From: Candidatus Fibrimonadaceae bacterium
Lineage (GTDB): Bacteria > Fibrobacterota > Fibrobacteria > Fibrobacterales > Fibrobacteraceae
Direction of reading: 5' to 3'
NCBI GenBank assembly: GCA_031281265.1
Contig: JAITFO010000051.1
Location: forward strand, 1-64,000
DNA length: 64,000 bases
Within the stretch, counting starts at the first letter, position 1, and every line of letters starts with the position of its first letter. This document shows positions 1 through 9,646 of this stretch, in pieces. The translations under genes were made by a program, and so were the position numbers. A model generated the notes under the pieces. It saw nothing but the letters and a program-made list of their open reading frames with translations, was not told the DNA's origin and made no database searches.

Positions 1-573
1 CTTAACGCTTTTGCCATAGGAGTGGAAAAAGTAAACCCTAAGGCACGAATTTATGTAAAAGTCACCCATAGCTGGTTTGACCCTATAGGGGAAGCATTTG
101 CTGCTCGTACCCTTATCGCCGAGGGTATTGATGTTATTGCACAACATAGCGATACGCCAACTCCTATGATAGAAGCGGAAAAAGCTGGAGTATGGGGAAT
201 AGGCTACAATACCGATATGAGCATTGATGCTGAGGATGCGGTTCTCACTTCGGTAATCTGGCACTGGGGTGCGTATTATACCGCCCTTGTACAAAGTGTT
301 ATAGACGGTTCTTTTACCTCCACCCCTTGGTTCGGCTCACTAAAAGACCGCGTTGTTGATATTGTTCCTCTTAACCCCAAAATTTCCTTTAATGAGAAAA
401 CTTCCTCTATTCTTGAAGAGGAGAGAAAGCGCATAGAATCAGGAGCTTATAACGTGTTCAACGGAGTTATGAAAACCAACGATGGCAAAAGCATTGGCAG
501 TGAAGGAAAAAATTTAACTGATGATGAGATTCGGAGCGGTATCACTTGGTATTATCATACGGTTGTTGAATGA
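1..573 (+). CDS. BMP-family substrate-binding protein, C-terminal part (5' end outside window)
   Basis: The reading frame is open from base 1 and reads LNAFAIGVEKVNP before the first internal start, so the true start lies upstream. The segment HSWFDPIGEAFAARTLIAEG, followed by DVIAQHSDTPTPMIEAEKAG and WGIGYNTDM, fits the second lobe of the Bmp/PnrA-like periplasmic binding proteins. That family delivers nucleosides or related ligands to ABC transporters or to sensors. The stop codon overlaps the next start (ATGA), so it is co-translated with a Cache/HD-GYP protein. It may therefore feed a signalling system rather than an importer; that is inference, and the ligand cannot be read from the sequence. 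Confidence 0.85.
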   Translation, partial: LNAFAIGVEKVNPKARIYVKVTHSWFDPIGEAFAARTLIAEGIDVIAQHSDTPTPMIEAEKAGVWGIGYNTDMSIDAEDAVLTSVIWHWGAYYTALVQSVIDGSFTSTPWFGSLKDRVVDIVPLNPKISFNEKTSSILEEERKRIESGAYNVFNGVMKTNDGKSIGSEGKNLTDDEIRSGITWYYHTVVE

Positions 574-2165
574 AATTATTTAATTTGCCACGAGTAGTAA
601 TACGTAATAATTACCTTCAATTATTATTTGTATTTGTGGCATTTATATTGATGGTAATCACTTCTTATTTTTTTATAGGACGTATATTGCAAAATCGCCT
701 TTTAAGCGAGGCAAACCAACTGCTTTATTCTGCTGAATCTAATGTGAGGGCCGGGCTTTCCGAAGCGGAAACCACACTCCTCAATTCCTATTACACCGTA
801 CAAGACATGATAGAGAATAACGCCAGCAACAAGGAGATTTTAGACTACCTAACTCAAACTACCCAATGGATGCACAGACCAAGCCATGGGCTTATGAGTT
901 ATAATGGAATATACGGATATATCAACGGAGAATTTTATGATGGCATTGGTCTTAGACCCAGTGCTGATTATATCCCGCAAACAATGCCTTGGTATCAGAC
1001 AGGAATACGAAGCGGCAAATTTGTATCCTATACCGTACCGTATAGAGATTTGCGCACCGGAAAAACCATTATGTCTGCTGTTAGGAATATCGACATAAGC
1101 AACGGCGATATGGTGGGAATTCTTGTGGTGGACATTAACATTGACTGGTTGGTGGATTATATAGGTTCAATTGCACTTGCTCCAGGAGGCTACGGTGTGC
1201 TCCTCAGCCAAAATCTGACATTCATGACACATCCAGACAGTTCGTTTGTAGGTTCCCAATTACAGAATTTGGGTGGCGCATATCAAGATATAGCTAATAC
1301 ATTGCGTTCTGGAAGGGAAGTATCTGCTGTTAGAACAACAAATTCAGATGGCAGTTCTTCGATAGTTTTTTTTAAACATATCTTTAACGGGTGGTATATA
1401 GGGATAGTAACTCCCAAATACGGATTTTATCAAGATCTTTATAAAACTTCCCTGATACTTACCATACTGGGGCTTATCTTTGCCGTGTTGCTGTCTTTAA
1501 TACTTTGGAGATTATATGCCGAGAAAACTTATGCTATTGAAAGATCTATAAACCTTGAACAAGCTATAATAAAAACAATGGCGGAATTGGTAGAACGCCG
1601 TGATGGTACTACAGGTGGTCACATAGATAGAACACGACGTGGAATAAAAATATTGTTAGACGAGATTAAAAAACACGGCAACTACTATGAAAACACAAAA
1701 AACTGGGATATAGACCTGATAACTCAGTCCAGTCAGCTACATGACATTGGGAAAATTTCCATAGAGGACAAAATTCTCAAAAAACCCGGAAAATTAGATA
1801 ACTCTGAATTTGATGAAATGAAAATGCACACAACTCATGGAGAAAATATAATAACAAAAATTGAAACCATGACAAAAGAAAACGAATTTCTGAAATACGC
1901 AAAAATTCTTGCTGTAAGTCATCATGAAAAATGGGACGGCTCTGGCTATCCAAATGGATTAAAGGAACACGAAATCCCCTTGCTCGGGCGCATTATGGCA
2001 ATAGCAGACGTATATGATGCGCTTGTTTCCCACCGGCCGTATAAAGAGGCTTTAACTCACGAAGAAGCGGTTAAAATAATTGCAGAGAACAAGGGTAAGC
2101 ATTTTGACCCCCACCTTATTGATATATTTCTCTTAGTCTCTGACAGGTTCAAAGTTGAGGCTTAA
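570..2165 (+). CDS. Cache sensor / HD-GYP domain phosphodiesterase
   Basis: This is a membrane sensor of 531 residues. A membrane segment near residues 18-38 is followed by a periplasmic Cache-like sensor (about 40-285), a second membrane segment (about 290-315) and a cytoplasmic HD-GYP domain. The HD-GYP core is visible as HDIGK at 391-395, HHEKWDGSGYP ending at 461, and a following ADVYDAL motif. HD-GYP enzymes hydrolyse cyclic di-GMP or related dinucleotides; activity here is inferred from intact metal ligands. It starts inside the stop codon of the BMP-type gene, which suggests the binding protein presents a ligand to this sensor. It converges with the next gene, their 3' ends overlapping by 4 bases. 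Confidence 0.9.
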   Translation: MKLFNLPRVVIRNNYLQLLFVFVAFILMVITSYFFIGRILQNRLLSEANQLLYSAESNVRAGLSEAETTLLNSYYTVQDMIENNASNKEILDYLTQTTQWMHRPSHGLMSYNGIYGYINGEFYDGIGLRPSADYIPQTMPWYQTGIRSGKFVSYTVPYRDLRTGKTIMSAVRNIDISNGDMVGILVVDINIDWLVDYIGSIALAPGGYGVLLSQNLTFMTHPDSSFVGSQLQNLGGAYQDIANTLRSGREVSAVRTTNSDGSSSIVFFKHIFNGWYIGIVTPKYGFYQDLYKTSLILTILGLIFAVLLSLILWRLYAEKTYAIERSINLEQAIIKTMAELVERRDGTTGGHIDRTRRGIKILLDEIKKHGNYYENTKNWDIDLITQSSQLHDIGKISIEDKILKKPGKLDNSEFDEMKMHTTHGENIITKIETMTKENEFLKYAKILAVSHHEKWDGSGYPNGLKEHEIPLLGRIMAIADVYDALVSHRPYKEALTHEEAVKIIAENKGKHFDPHLIDIFLLVSDRFKVEA

Positions 2166-4426
2166 ATAATTCTCCCGCCCTCTTCCCCCGCGCCGGGGCC
2201 TAGTTCCAAAATATGGTCAGCGTGTTTTCTGAACAGTTCGTTGTGCTCAATGGCAATTACGGTGTGCCCTTTTTGAGTTAAGCCTTTTAGCAGATGCAGT
2301 AGCAAGGCAGTGTCTTTCATGGAAAGACCTCTCCCAGGTTCGTCAAATAGATAAAGGGTGCGGGGCAACTTGGCTTTTGCCAAATCCTGCGCAAGCCTTA
2401 AACGCTGCAACTCTCCGCCGCTCAAATGCGTGGTTGGCTGCCCAAGCCGCAAATAGTGCAGGCCTGTTTCTGCAAGGGGTTTTAATCTGGATGTTATGTT
2501 TTCAAAATTCGTAAAAATTTCCAACGCTCTGGAAACTGATAAATCCAAAACATCCGCTATGGACATAAGTTTAAAACGTATTTCCAAAACCTCGTCTCTA
2601 AACCTTTTGCCAAGGCATATTGGGCACTCGCTCTCATCGTAGCCGCTTGGGTCAAATAAAAAGCCATCGCCTTTGCAATTCTCGCAACGCCCGCCCGGTT
2701 TGTCCGTGCCAAATTTTGCCGCTGAGTAGCCGCGGACTTTGCTCTCCGGCAACCCCGCAAAGAGGTTTTTCATAATTTGCATAACATCGATGGCTGTCGC
2801 TATGGTGCTTCGTTTTTGCGCAAAAGCCCTGCCCGTTCTCGCTGCTAAAATGGAATCTATTCCTTTGATTTTTTTACGATTTACAAGAGGTTCTATAACT
2901 CCCCACAAAAGCGAACTTTTGCCTGAACCGCTCACCCCGCAGATGATTGTCATAGCTCCGATTGGTATATCGACATCAAGGTTTTTCAAATTGTTGACCT
3001 GTGCATTCTTTATCTTAATATAATTCTGGGCAGAGGGGGTAGCCGGAAATTGCAAATTGCAGGCGAGGGGGAGGCTTCCCCCTTCAATTATTTCCCCGCC
3101 TTCTTCTCCGGCACCAGGCCCCATCTCAATAACGTGGTCTGCGCGGTTTATTATGCTCGGATGATGCTCTATCAAAACCAGCGTGTTTTCCCGTTCTTTT
3201 AATTTCACCAATACATTCCACAATTTTTCAACATCCCTTTCGTGCAGGCCGCTTGCAGGCTCGTCTATGCAGAGCAAAATCCCGTTCAAATGTCCGGTGC
3301 AGAGCGCAGCAAGCCTAACTCTTTGGGCTTCGCCGCTGCTGAGAGTTTCTGCTAAACGCCCAAGGCTCAAGTGCCCCAAACCCAAATCGCACAAAAATGA
3401 AATTCTCAGCGGAATATCCAAGATGGTGGTTTTTAATCTTTCTGGAACTCGCTCTAGATAAACGGGTAATTCCTTGTTCAATTCCAGCAGCGTTTTTGAA
3501 TGGAGAGAAAGCCAAGAAAAATCTTCCCATTTGCTGTTCAAGGCAAGGCTGTTGAGCTGAAAGCCGTTGCATTCCGGGCAGTTTAAGCCGTTCCCTTTGC
3601 ATTTTGGGCATTGCCCTTTGTTGTTCCACGGCGAGAAATGCCGCACGCTCAGATGCTCCGCTTCGCAGCCGTGAACTTCGCAACGCGGAATAGCCGAGAG
3701 GAATAATTTTTGAGTTTCCATGTCTGCCAAAATTAAATTCTCGCTCACCTTCAAAGCTGTGTCTATAGCTTCAGAAAGCCTTGTGCGTTGATTTTCTTTT
3801 GCCACAAGCCTATCTATTATCAGATAGAATTCCTGCGGAACTATGCTTTTCATGTTTGTGCTTAAAAAATCCAGAGATACGGATTTGCCATCTACAATGG
3901 CTTTCACAAATCCCTGTGTTAAATATATTTTCGCCAGCTCTCCCAATGTTCTATTATTTGCGTGAACAGGGGAGAGTATCTGAATTTTTGTCCCCTCTTC
4001 TATAGCCGATAGTTTTTCCACCATTCGTTGCGGGGTTAGGGATTTCATCTCTGCGCCACATTCGGGGCAAACGGGGTTTGCGTATTCCGCAAACAAAATT
4101 CTGAGCATCGGAGCAATTTCTGCAAGGCTCGCAACGGTCGCTTTTTTGGTGGCTATTTTATCGCCACATTCAAGCGCGATGCTCGGTCTTAGATTGTGAA
4201 TGGCTTTCACCGGAACGTGCTTAGGCCCTCCGAACATGGCTATTGCGGAATTGCCAAGCGTTTCCAAATATCGGCGGCGGCTTTCCGCGTGTAGCACGTC
4301 CAGCACAAGGCTGGATTTGCCGCAACCAGATGGCCCGCAGACGACAGTTGTGCCCCCCATTCTAAAACTTGCATTTACATTTTTTAGGTTGTTGGCACAG
4401 GCACCTATAACCTGTATATCTTCCAT
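2162..4426 (-). CDS. UvrA-like ABC ATPase, short form
   Basis: Two ABC ATPase halves in UvrA style. Walker A motifs are GPSGCGKSS (about residue 31) and GVSGSGKSS; signature motifs are LSSGEAQRVRLA and LSGGELQRLRLA, each followed by a DEP Walker B. Cysteine pairs of UvrA zinc modules are seen (CPECG, CPKCKGNGLNCPEC, CENCKGDG...CPIC). The protein is about 754 residues, clearly shorter than canonical UvrA (about 940), so it may be a UvrA2-like paralogue, and a role in nucleotide excision repair with UvrB is not assured. I start at MEDIQVIGACANNLKNV because that is where homology begins; an upstream ATG at 4468 would add 14 unlikely residues. A TACATT -10-like hexamer lies 9 bases before this ATG. 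Confidence 0.8.
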   Translation of the reverse strand: MEDIQVIGACANNLKNVNASFRMGGTTVVCGPSGCGKSSLVLDVLHAESRRRYLETLGNSAIAMFGGPKHVPVKAIHNLRPSIALECGDKIATKKATVASLAEIAPMLRILFAEYANPVCPECGAEMKSLTPQRMVEKLSAIEEGTKIQILSPVHANNRTLGELAKIYLTQGFVKAIVDGKSVSLDFLSTNMKSIVPQEFYLIIDRLVAKENQRTRLSEAIDTALKVSENLILADMETQKLFLSAIPRCEVHGCEAEHLSVRHFSPWNNKGQCPKCKGNGLNCPECNGFQLNSLALNSKWEDFSWLSLHSKTLLELNKELPVYLERVPERLKTTILDIPLRISFLCDLGLGHLSLGRLAETLSSGEAQRVRLAALCTGHLNGILLCIDEPASGLHERDVEKLWNVLVKLKERENTLVLIEHHPSIINRADHVIEMGPGAGEEGGEIIEGGSLPLACNLQFPATPSAQNYIKIKNAQVNNLKNLDVDIPIGAMTIICGVSGSGKSSLLWGVIEPLVNRKKIKGIDSILAARTGRAFAQKRSTIATAIDVMQIMKNLFAGLPESKVRGYSAAKFGTDKPGGRCENCKGDGFLFDPSGYDESECPICLGKRFRDEVLEIRFKLMSIADVLDLSVSRALEIFTNFENITSRLKPLAETGLHYLRLGQPTTHLSGGELQRLRLAQDLAKAKLPRTLYLFDEPGRGLSMKDTALLLHLLKGLTQKGHTVIAIEHNELFRKHADHILELGPGAGEEGGRII

Positions 4427-4544
4427 GTCTATAGGAATGTAGTAAATATAACCCCCGTTTATTGGCAATTTTCAAGGGTTTTGTCATTAAAATGAATAAT
4501 TACTATATTCGAGGGAGGGGGGGAGCGTCCTGCCAGAACTTGGC

Positions 4545-5804
4545 CTACCCAAATCTGGCATTGACCAATTTCATAGCCGCATAATCCATGTTTTGAGCGG
4601 TTTTTTCCACCCTACCCGCTATCCAAGTGTGCAGAAGATGCACGGGAATAGCAACGGAAAGCCCTGCTTCGGTGGTTATAAGGGCTATGGAGATTCCACC
4701 AGCCAGTAGCTTAGGGTCTGCGGTGCCGTGCATGGTTATCACATTGAAAAGCTCTATCATGCCCATTACGGTTCCCAAAAGCCCCAGCAGGGGAGCGGTG
4801 GTGCCCAAAATGGAGATTACAGGGAGCCTGCTCTCCAAGTGCGGGACTATCTTTGCAAATTCTGCCTCTACCGCCTTTTCCACATCTTCCCTTGTCTTTA
4901 AGTTAGGGTCAAGAATTGTCTTTGCAATTTTCCCAAAAGAGCCTTCCAATTTGCTGACATATTCATCCAGTTCTCTTCGCTTGCCTTTTTCATATAATTC
5001 TAAAATATTCTCTATCTCTTTTTCCGAGAATTTCCCATTCTTAAACAGGACAAAAAATCTCTCCGCTATTAAACCTACCGCTACTAACAGCATCGCCAAA
5101 ATGGGGTACATCAAAATTCCACCATCCTGCATGAATTGGGAGAATTTTTCCGCTATGCTTTTTTCCTTTTGGTTTGCGATTTCAGTTGATAAATGTGAAT
5201 TTAAAAACGGGTCTATGGGTACAAGCAACATTTCCTGCCCGCTGTCTTGAGGTGTTGCGTAGCTAATTCCGCCCAAACGTATGCTCGTATCTTTTTTTTC
5301 AATCCCCTCTGTGTATTCGATGTTTTTTTGGGCTAACGAAAAAAGAATTTCCGCAGCTTGCAGTGGAGAGTCATTTGGGAGCGAAATCTCCGGGATTGCA
5401 AAAGGTACTGCTCCCTTGTTTACCGATTTTAATTCCAGCACCCTGCCTTGGTCTGGGAACACGGAGGCAAATGCGGCTCTCGCTTTTTCGGCGTCTTCGT
5501 TTGCATAGCTGAGTGCCTCCCTTGCTATTCTCAGTTCCTCAAAAAGCCTTGAACGCTCGGAGAATATCGCTTCTGTTTTTTCCTTTTTGTTTTCCAGCTG
5601 CTGGTCTATGCGTTCCCTCTCTTCATTTTGCTTTGACTTTTCTTGCCAGCGTTTTGCAACAACCATATCACGCGCTTGCCTCGCTTCTTCCAAATCCGCC
5701 TTTGCGCTGTTAATTTCCGCTTGCAGCCGGACTAAATCGGTTTGAGCGAAAATGTTCGTCGATAGTATCAGAATTAAATAAAATGTAAAAAATGTAAAAC
5801 GCAC
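4545..5804 (-). CDS. ExbB/TolQ/MotA family proton channel with N-terminal coiled coil
   Basis: A signal peptide (about residues 1-20, ending FAQ) leads into a long charged coiled coil (about 22-110) and a periplasmic stretch. Then come three membrane segments of the TolQ/ExbB type, near 229-250, 330-355 and 368-395; the second contains GTTAPLLGLLGTVMGMI, the family hallmark. Such channels use the proton gradient to energise TonB- or Tol-type partners. No exbD or tonB gene is adjacent. The fused coiled coil replaces the separate DUF3450-like partner seen in some TonB-ExbB systems (inference). The start is GTG. It lies 19 bases downstream of the GT4 gene on the same strand, so the two are probably co-transcribed. 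Confidence 0.85.
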   Translation of the reverse strand: MRFTFFTFYLILILSTNIFAQTDLVRLQAEINSAKADLEEARQARDMVVAKRWQEKSKQNEERERIDQQLENKKEKTEAIFSERSRLFEELRIAREALSYANEDAEKARAAFASVFPDQGRVLELKSVNKGAVPFAIPEISLPNDSPLQAAEILFSLAQKNIEYTEGIEKKDTSIRLGGISYATPQDSGQEMLLVPIDPFLNSHLSTEIANQKEKSIAEKFSQFMQDGGILMYPILAMLLVAVGLIAERFFVLFKNGKFSEKEIENILELYEKGKRRELDEYVSKLEGSFGKIAKTILDPNLKTREDVEKAVEAEFAKIVPHLESRLPVISILGTTAPLLGLLGTVMGMIELFNVITMHGTADPKLLAGGISIALITTEAGLSVAIPVHLLHTWIAGRVEKTAQNMDYAAMKLVNARFG

Positions 5805-5823
5805 GGTAATAAACTAGAAAATT

Positions 5824-7089
5824 TTACAGTTTTTTAAAAAATTCCCAGAGAGCAGTTGTCATTTTTTCTAGGGTGTAGTTTTGGCTGTGTTTTACAGAGC
5901 GTTTGCGCATATCCTCATATTCAGGAGTTTTAAATATTTCGCAGCATTTTTTCAATTGATTTTCCCATTCGCTCAAATTTTCAAAAGGCAAAACCCAGCC
6001 GCATTTTTCCTCCGCGCTCTTTATCACGTCTTGAGGCCCTCCTTTGTCGGTTACCAATACCGGCGTACCGCTCGCAAGGGATTCAACAACCACATTGCCA
6101 AAGGTATCTGAACCGCTTGGGAATAAAAAGAAATCCGCATTGGCATATAATTCCGCAAGCTCCTTGCCAGTTCTAACTCCTACAAAATATACATTTGAAT
6201 ATTCAATCATATTATTTATAAGCGTTTCTAAATACCATCCTCCACCCACAATGGTCAGTTCTGCATTTGCAGCTATCTCTTGATTTTTATCGCAAAATTG
6301 TTTCCATAGTTCTTCCAAGAAAGGTATGTTTTTTTCCACGGATATGCGCCCTACGTAGATAAAGCGGACTTTGCGATTTCGCTGTGTTTCGGGCAATTTT
6401 CTATAATCAGGCGAAAAATTTTCCAAAGGAATGCCCCTCGGCAAAACTTTTATGCCTTCTGGTTTTACCTTTATCTCCGTCTCTAAAATTTCACGATAAG
6501 TTTCGCAAGGGCTTATGACCGGAGTTGTGTTTTGATAAAATATGCGCATATAGTTAAGCACATAACGGCGCATCCAGGCTTCTTTAACGAGGAAGCGGGT
6601 ATAACTGGGAACATCGGTGCGGTAATGGCTTATCACTTTTAAACCTGCTATTCTGGCGGCAATGCCAACCAGCCATGCTCCGGGGCTTGGGGTTTCCAGT
6701 TCCATTATATCCGCAGGGTAGTGTTTCAAAAATCTGAGCACGGGAGCGAGCTGCGGGAATGCTAGTTCGCTATCCGCATAGCCGAGTTGCTCCATGCTTG
6801 CGGCACGCGGAAAAAGCACAACAAAGCTGTCTTCTACAACTCCGTTGGTGCGAGTGTGAAAAGCGCTGCCCCAAAGCTGTACTTTTTTGCCTTTTGCTCT
6901 TAGATATGGCACAACGGAACGCAAACTGTTAGCTATGCCATTCACCTCATCTAAATTATCGGAATAAAAAATTACGGAAATATCTTCGTCTGCTGTTCTG
7001 TTCTTTTTTCTCGTTTTATAAAATTTGCGCAACTTTAGTATGGATAGGAAATTGATGATCATCTGATATAATAGCCTGATGAGGAGCAT
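5824..7089 (-). CDS. GT4-family glycosyltransferase
   Basis: GT-B fold glycosyltransferase of family 4. The acceptor side begins with VIFYSDNLDEVNGIANSL, and ELETPSPGAWLVGIAAR precedes the linker. The nucleotide-sugar domain starts at FIYVGRISVEKNIPFLEELW and contains SGSDTFGNVVVESLASGTPV with the EX7E-type motif. Close families make glycolipids or glycosylate surface polymers; the substrate is not readable. The open frame extends to 7218, but the first 43 codons do not look like protein of this family. I start at the ATG encoding MLLIRLLYQ (7089); another ATG at 7062, just after a TATTAT hexamer, is equally possible. It precedes the ExbB-like gene in a likely two-gene operon. Confidence 0.82.
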   Translation of the reverse strand: MLLIRLLYQMIINFLSILKLRKFYKTRKKNRTADEDISVIFYSDNLDEVNGIANSLRSVVPYLRAKGKKVQLWGSAFHTRTNGVVEDSFVVLFPRAASMEQLGYADSELAFPQLAPVLRFLKHYPADIMELETPSPGAWLVGIAARIAGLKVISHYRTDVPSYTRFLVKEAWMRRYVLNYMRIFYQNTTPVISPCETYREILETEIKVKPEGIKVLPRGIPLENFSPDYRKLPETQRNRKVRFIYVGRISVEKNIPFLEELWKQFCDKNQEIAANAELTIVGGGWYLETLINNMIEYSNVYFVGVRTGKELAELYANADFFLFPSGSDTFGNVVVESLASGTPVLVTDKGGPQDVIKSAEEKCGWVLPFENLSEWENQLKKCCEIFKTPEYEDMRKRSVKHSQNYTLEKMTTALWEFFKKL

Positions 7090-7258
7090 GGTGGTTCGCA
7101 CGTTTCCAGGGCGGTAATGCGGCCCCTGCTTAGTCGCTTTGAACACGGAAGTTACCGTGCGTCCTTTTATGGGCAAGCGCGTATCTCCGCCATTAAGCGG
7201 TTTGAGGGGCAAAATCATTGGCTAAAGGTAGAAAAATTTCTTCCGTTTGTGCACTTTC

Positions 7259-7264
7259 TATTTT
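7259..7264 (+). promoter_or_regulatory. -10-like element 6 bases before the start codon
   Basis: TATTTT ends 6 bases before the ATG at 7271, and no ribosome binding site lies between them. Transcription would begin at or very near the start codon, giving a leaderless mRNA. Confidence 0.4.
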
Positions 7265-7270
7265 CCCAAT

Positions 7271-9646
7271 ATGCCGTTTTTTTTAATAGTCCTATTTGCT
7301 TCAACTGTTTTTGCCTCAGTTGCTGGCGAAAGCCGCTATGCTTCGCTCTCTCAAGATGGAGGAATGCAGGGGAACCCGGCAGCACTCAACGCTTTTGGAA
7401 GCTCAGGCGCTATATTTAGCTACGGAAAAACAGGGGAAAACATCGGCAACATGGATAATTTTCTGTTCGGTATTTGGGGGAGCAACTTCGGTGCAGCTTT
7501 TGATTGGACAAATGGAAAAAACGGTTACGATAGAAGCGAGTGGTCTTTTGTGGGCAGTGAATCCAATTCAAGCCGTTCCTTCTTTTTTGGCAGCAGGTTT
7601 TCTGCAACCAGAGTTTCGCAAAAACACGGAACTTCTTTTTTGTTTTCGCCCGGTTTTTTGATACGCCCGGCTTCCCTTGTTTCAATTGGGTTTTGGAGTG
7701 AACATGCCTTTCAATATGGCTTTTATCAAAACAGGATGCAGAACGCAGGTTTCTCTATAAGGCCAGTGAGCGGTATAACCGCAAGCTGGAATGCAAACAT
7801 AAAAAATTATGAGCAACTCAAACATTTTTCTTCGCAGGTGAGGCAGAACATATTGCTTGAACTGGAGGCTTTTGATTTAACTCTTGGTTTGGAATATCCC
7901 CTTGTGGCACCGGACGATAATGGTGAACTAAGGCTCTCTCTTTCCACTGCTCTCGGTTCACATTTAAATGCTTCTTATGCCATTGATGCAGGCGATGCGT
8001 ATTTGAGAAATAATTTTAATTTCAGAAAATTTAGCTTGATAAGACATTCCGCATTAAATGAGAGTTCTTTGGGATATAGCATAGTTCACGTCCATTTGGG
8101 AAGCATCAGTGAGAAAAGCAATGGATGGAGCGTTTTTGGCGAGCAAGGAAACGATTTGGAAACTTTAAAAAACACTTTTGTCCTTTTGGAAAGATCCAGT
8201 ACCAGAGCTGTGCTCTTTGATTTTTCCAATTACAGAGGCGGGCTTAGTATTTCCCAAGAAATTCGCAGGGGAATTGCCTCTTTAAAAAGTAGGGGTATAA
8301 AAGTTGCAGCCTATACAAATGACTACCGCCCCTCTATTATATTTGCCGCATCCGCTGCGGATAAAATAATTTTGCAGCCATCCACATTTGTGAACTTTAA
8401 AGGGCTTGCCAGCGAAGTTCTTTATTACAAAGGATTATTGGACCGGGTTGGTATAAAATTTGAAATGCTCCGGCACGGAGGTTATAAATCCGCGATGGAA
8501 CCTTATGTTTTAGATTCCATGAGCAATGAGGCTAGGGAAAATTTGCAGGGGGTTTTGAATGGCTGGTGGAGCGTGGTTAGAGATACGGTGGCAGCATCTA
8601 GAGGGCTTTCCGCAGAGTTCTTAGATAGCATTGCCAACAACCCTAGAACAACCGCAAGCTCTGCAAAAAACAACGGCTTGGCAGATACCTTGCTCTATAT
8701 GGAAGATGTTGCAAAATATATATCCAAAGTTTTTTTAGGCAGGGAGAACAAAGATGCGAGCATGGAGAGTTGGTATTTAAGCGGTGAAAAAATAATTTCA
8801 AATTCATGGCAACCGGTGGCAAAGATAGCGGTGCTAAATATTGACGGGATGATAATTTCGGGCTATGGCTCAAACGACCCTTTGTTTGGAAACAGCGTTG
8901 CGGGAGTTGCAAGTTTAATAGAAACCATAAACGATATAGGTTATTCCGATGAATACGATGCTCTGATTTTACGCATAAATTCGCCCGGAGGTTCGGCGGT
9001 TGCTTCTGATGAGCTTTGGCATTCGCTTAAAACGCTCAGGGAAAATGGAATGCCAATTATAGCGAGCGTTGGCGATATGGCAGCAAGCGGTGCCTATTAT
9101 ACGGCGTGTGCTGCGGATAAGATTGTGGCAGAAGCAGGCAGCGTTGTGGGGAGCATTGGGATTTACGGCGGCAAGTTGAATATGAGCGGGCTTCTCGCAA
9201 AATTCAGGATGAAAAATGAGGTTGTAAAAACCCACGAAAGCGCAAATGCACAGAGCGTATTCAGCGGGCTTTCCAAGAACGATAGCATTGCCCTGCAAGA
9301 GTATATGGATGAATTTTATTCGCGCTTTGTGAGCGTTGTTTCTGAGGGTAGAAACATGAGCGAAGAACGTGTGGATTCACTTGGGAACGGAAAGGTATAT
9401 GTGGGGATTGACGCGGTTAAAAACGGTTTGATAGACGAAATAGGCGGTTTTGAGTACGCTGTTGAACTCGCAAAAAAAGATGCAGGTTTAAGGAAAAGCG
9501 CAAAGGTTGAGATAGTGCATATAAATAACTGGGGCTACTCGTTTACAGATAGAATTTCCGCAATGGCAAAAGGGGAAGAGCAGATATATCCGTGGCTAAA
9601 TTCTTTGGAAAACACTCAGGGCTGGGCAATTTATTATGGCAAATGA
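7271..9646 (+). CDS. SppA-type peptidase (S49) with N-terminal barrel-like domain
   Basis: A signal peptide (MPFFLIVLFASTVFA) opens the protein. Residues of about 20-270 are glycine- and aromatic-rich, alternate like an outer-membrane barrel and resemble no peptidase. The rest is a two-half S49 peptidase: Lys406 in HGGYKSAMEPY and Ser606 in GDMAASGAYY match the Ser/Lys dyad of E. coli-type SppA. Such enzymes degrade cleaved signal peptides. At about 791 residues it is longer than usual because of the N-terminal domain. The open frame runs to a TTG at 7247, but the ATG at 7271 gives a clean signal peptide. Its end overlaps scpA by 11 bases. A second SppA without the extra domain lies at 13827. 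Confidence 0.88.
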   Translation: MPFFLIVLFASTVFASVAGESRYASLSQDGGMQGNPAALNAFGSSGAIFSYGKTGENIGNMDNFLFGIWGSNFGAAFDWTNGKNGYDRSEWSFVGSESNSSRSFFFGSRFSATRVSQKHGTSFLFSPGFLIRPASLVSIGFWSEHAFQYGFYQNRMQNAGFSIRPVSGITASWNANIKNYEQLKHFSSQVRQNILLELEAFDLTLGLEYPLVAPDDNGELRLSLSTALGSHLNASYAIDAGDAYLRNNFNFRKFSLIRHSALNESSLGYSIVHVHLGSISEKSNGWSVFGEQGNDLETLKNTFVLLERSSTRAVLFDFSNYRGGLSISQEIRRGIASLKSRGIKVAAYTNDYRPSIIFAASAADKIILQPSTFVNFKGLASEVLYYKGLLDRVGIKFEMLRHGGYKSAMEPYVLDSMSNEARENLQGVLNGWWSVVRDTVAASRGLSAEFLDSIANNPRTTASSAKNNGLADTLLYMEDVAKYISKVFLGRENKDASMESWYLSGEKIISNSWQPVAKIAVLNIDGMIISGYGSNDPLFGNSVAGVASLIETINDIGYSDEYDALILRINSPGGSAVASDELWHSLKTLRENGMPIIASVGDMAASGAYYTACAADKIVAEAGSVVGSIGIYGGKLNMSGLLAKFRMKNEVVKTHESANAQSVFSGLSKNDSIALQEYMDEFYSRFVSVVSEGRNMSEERVDSLGNGKVYVGIDAVKNGLIDEIGGFEYAVELAKKDAGLRKSAKVEIVHINNWGYSFTDRISAMAKGEEQIYPWLNSLENTQGWAIYYGK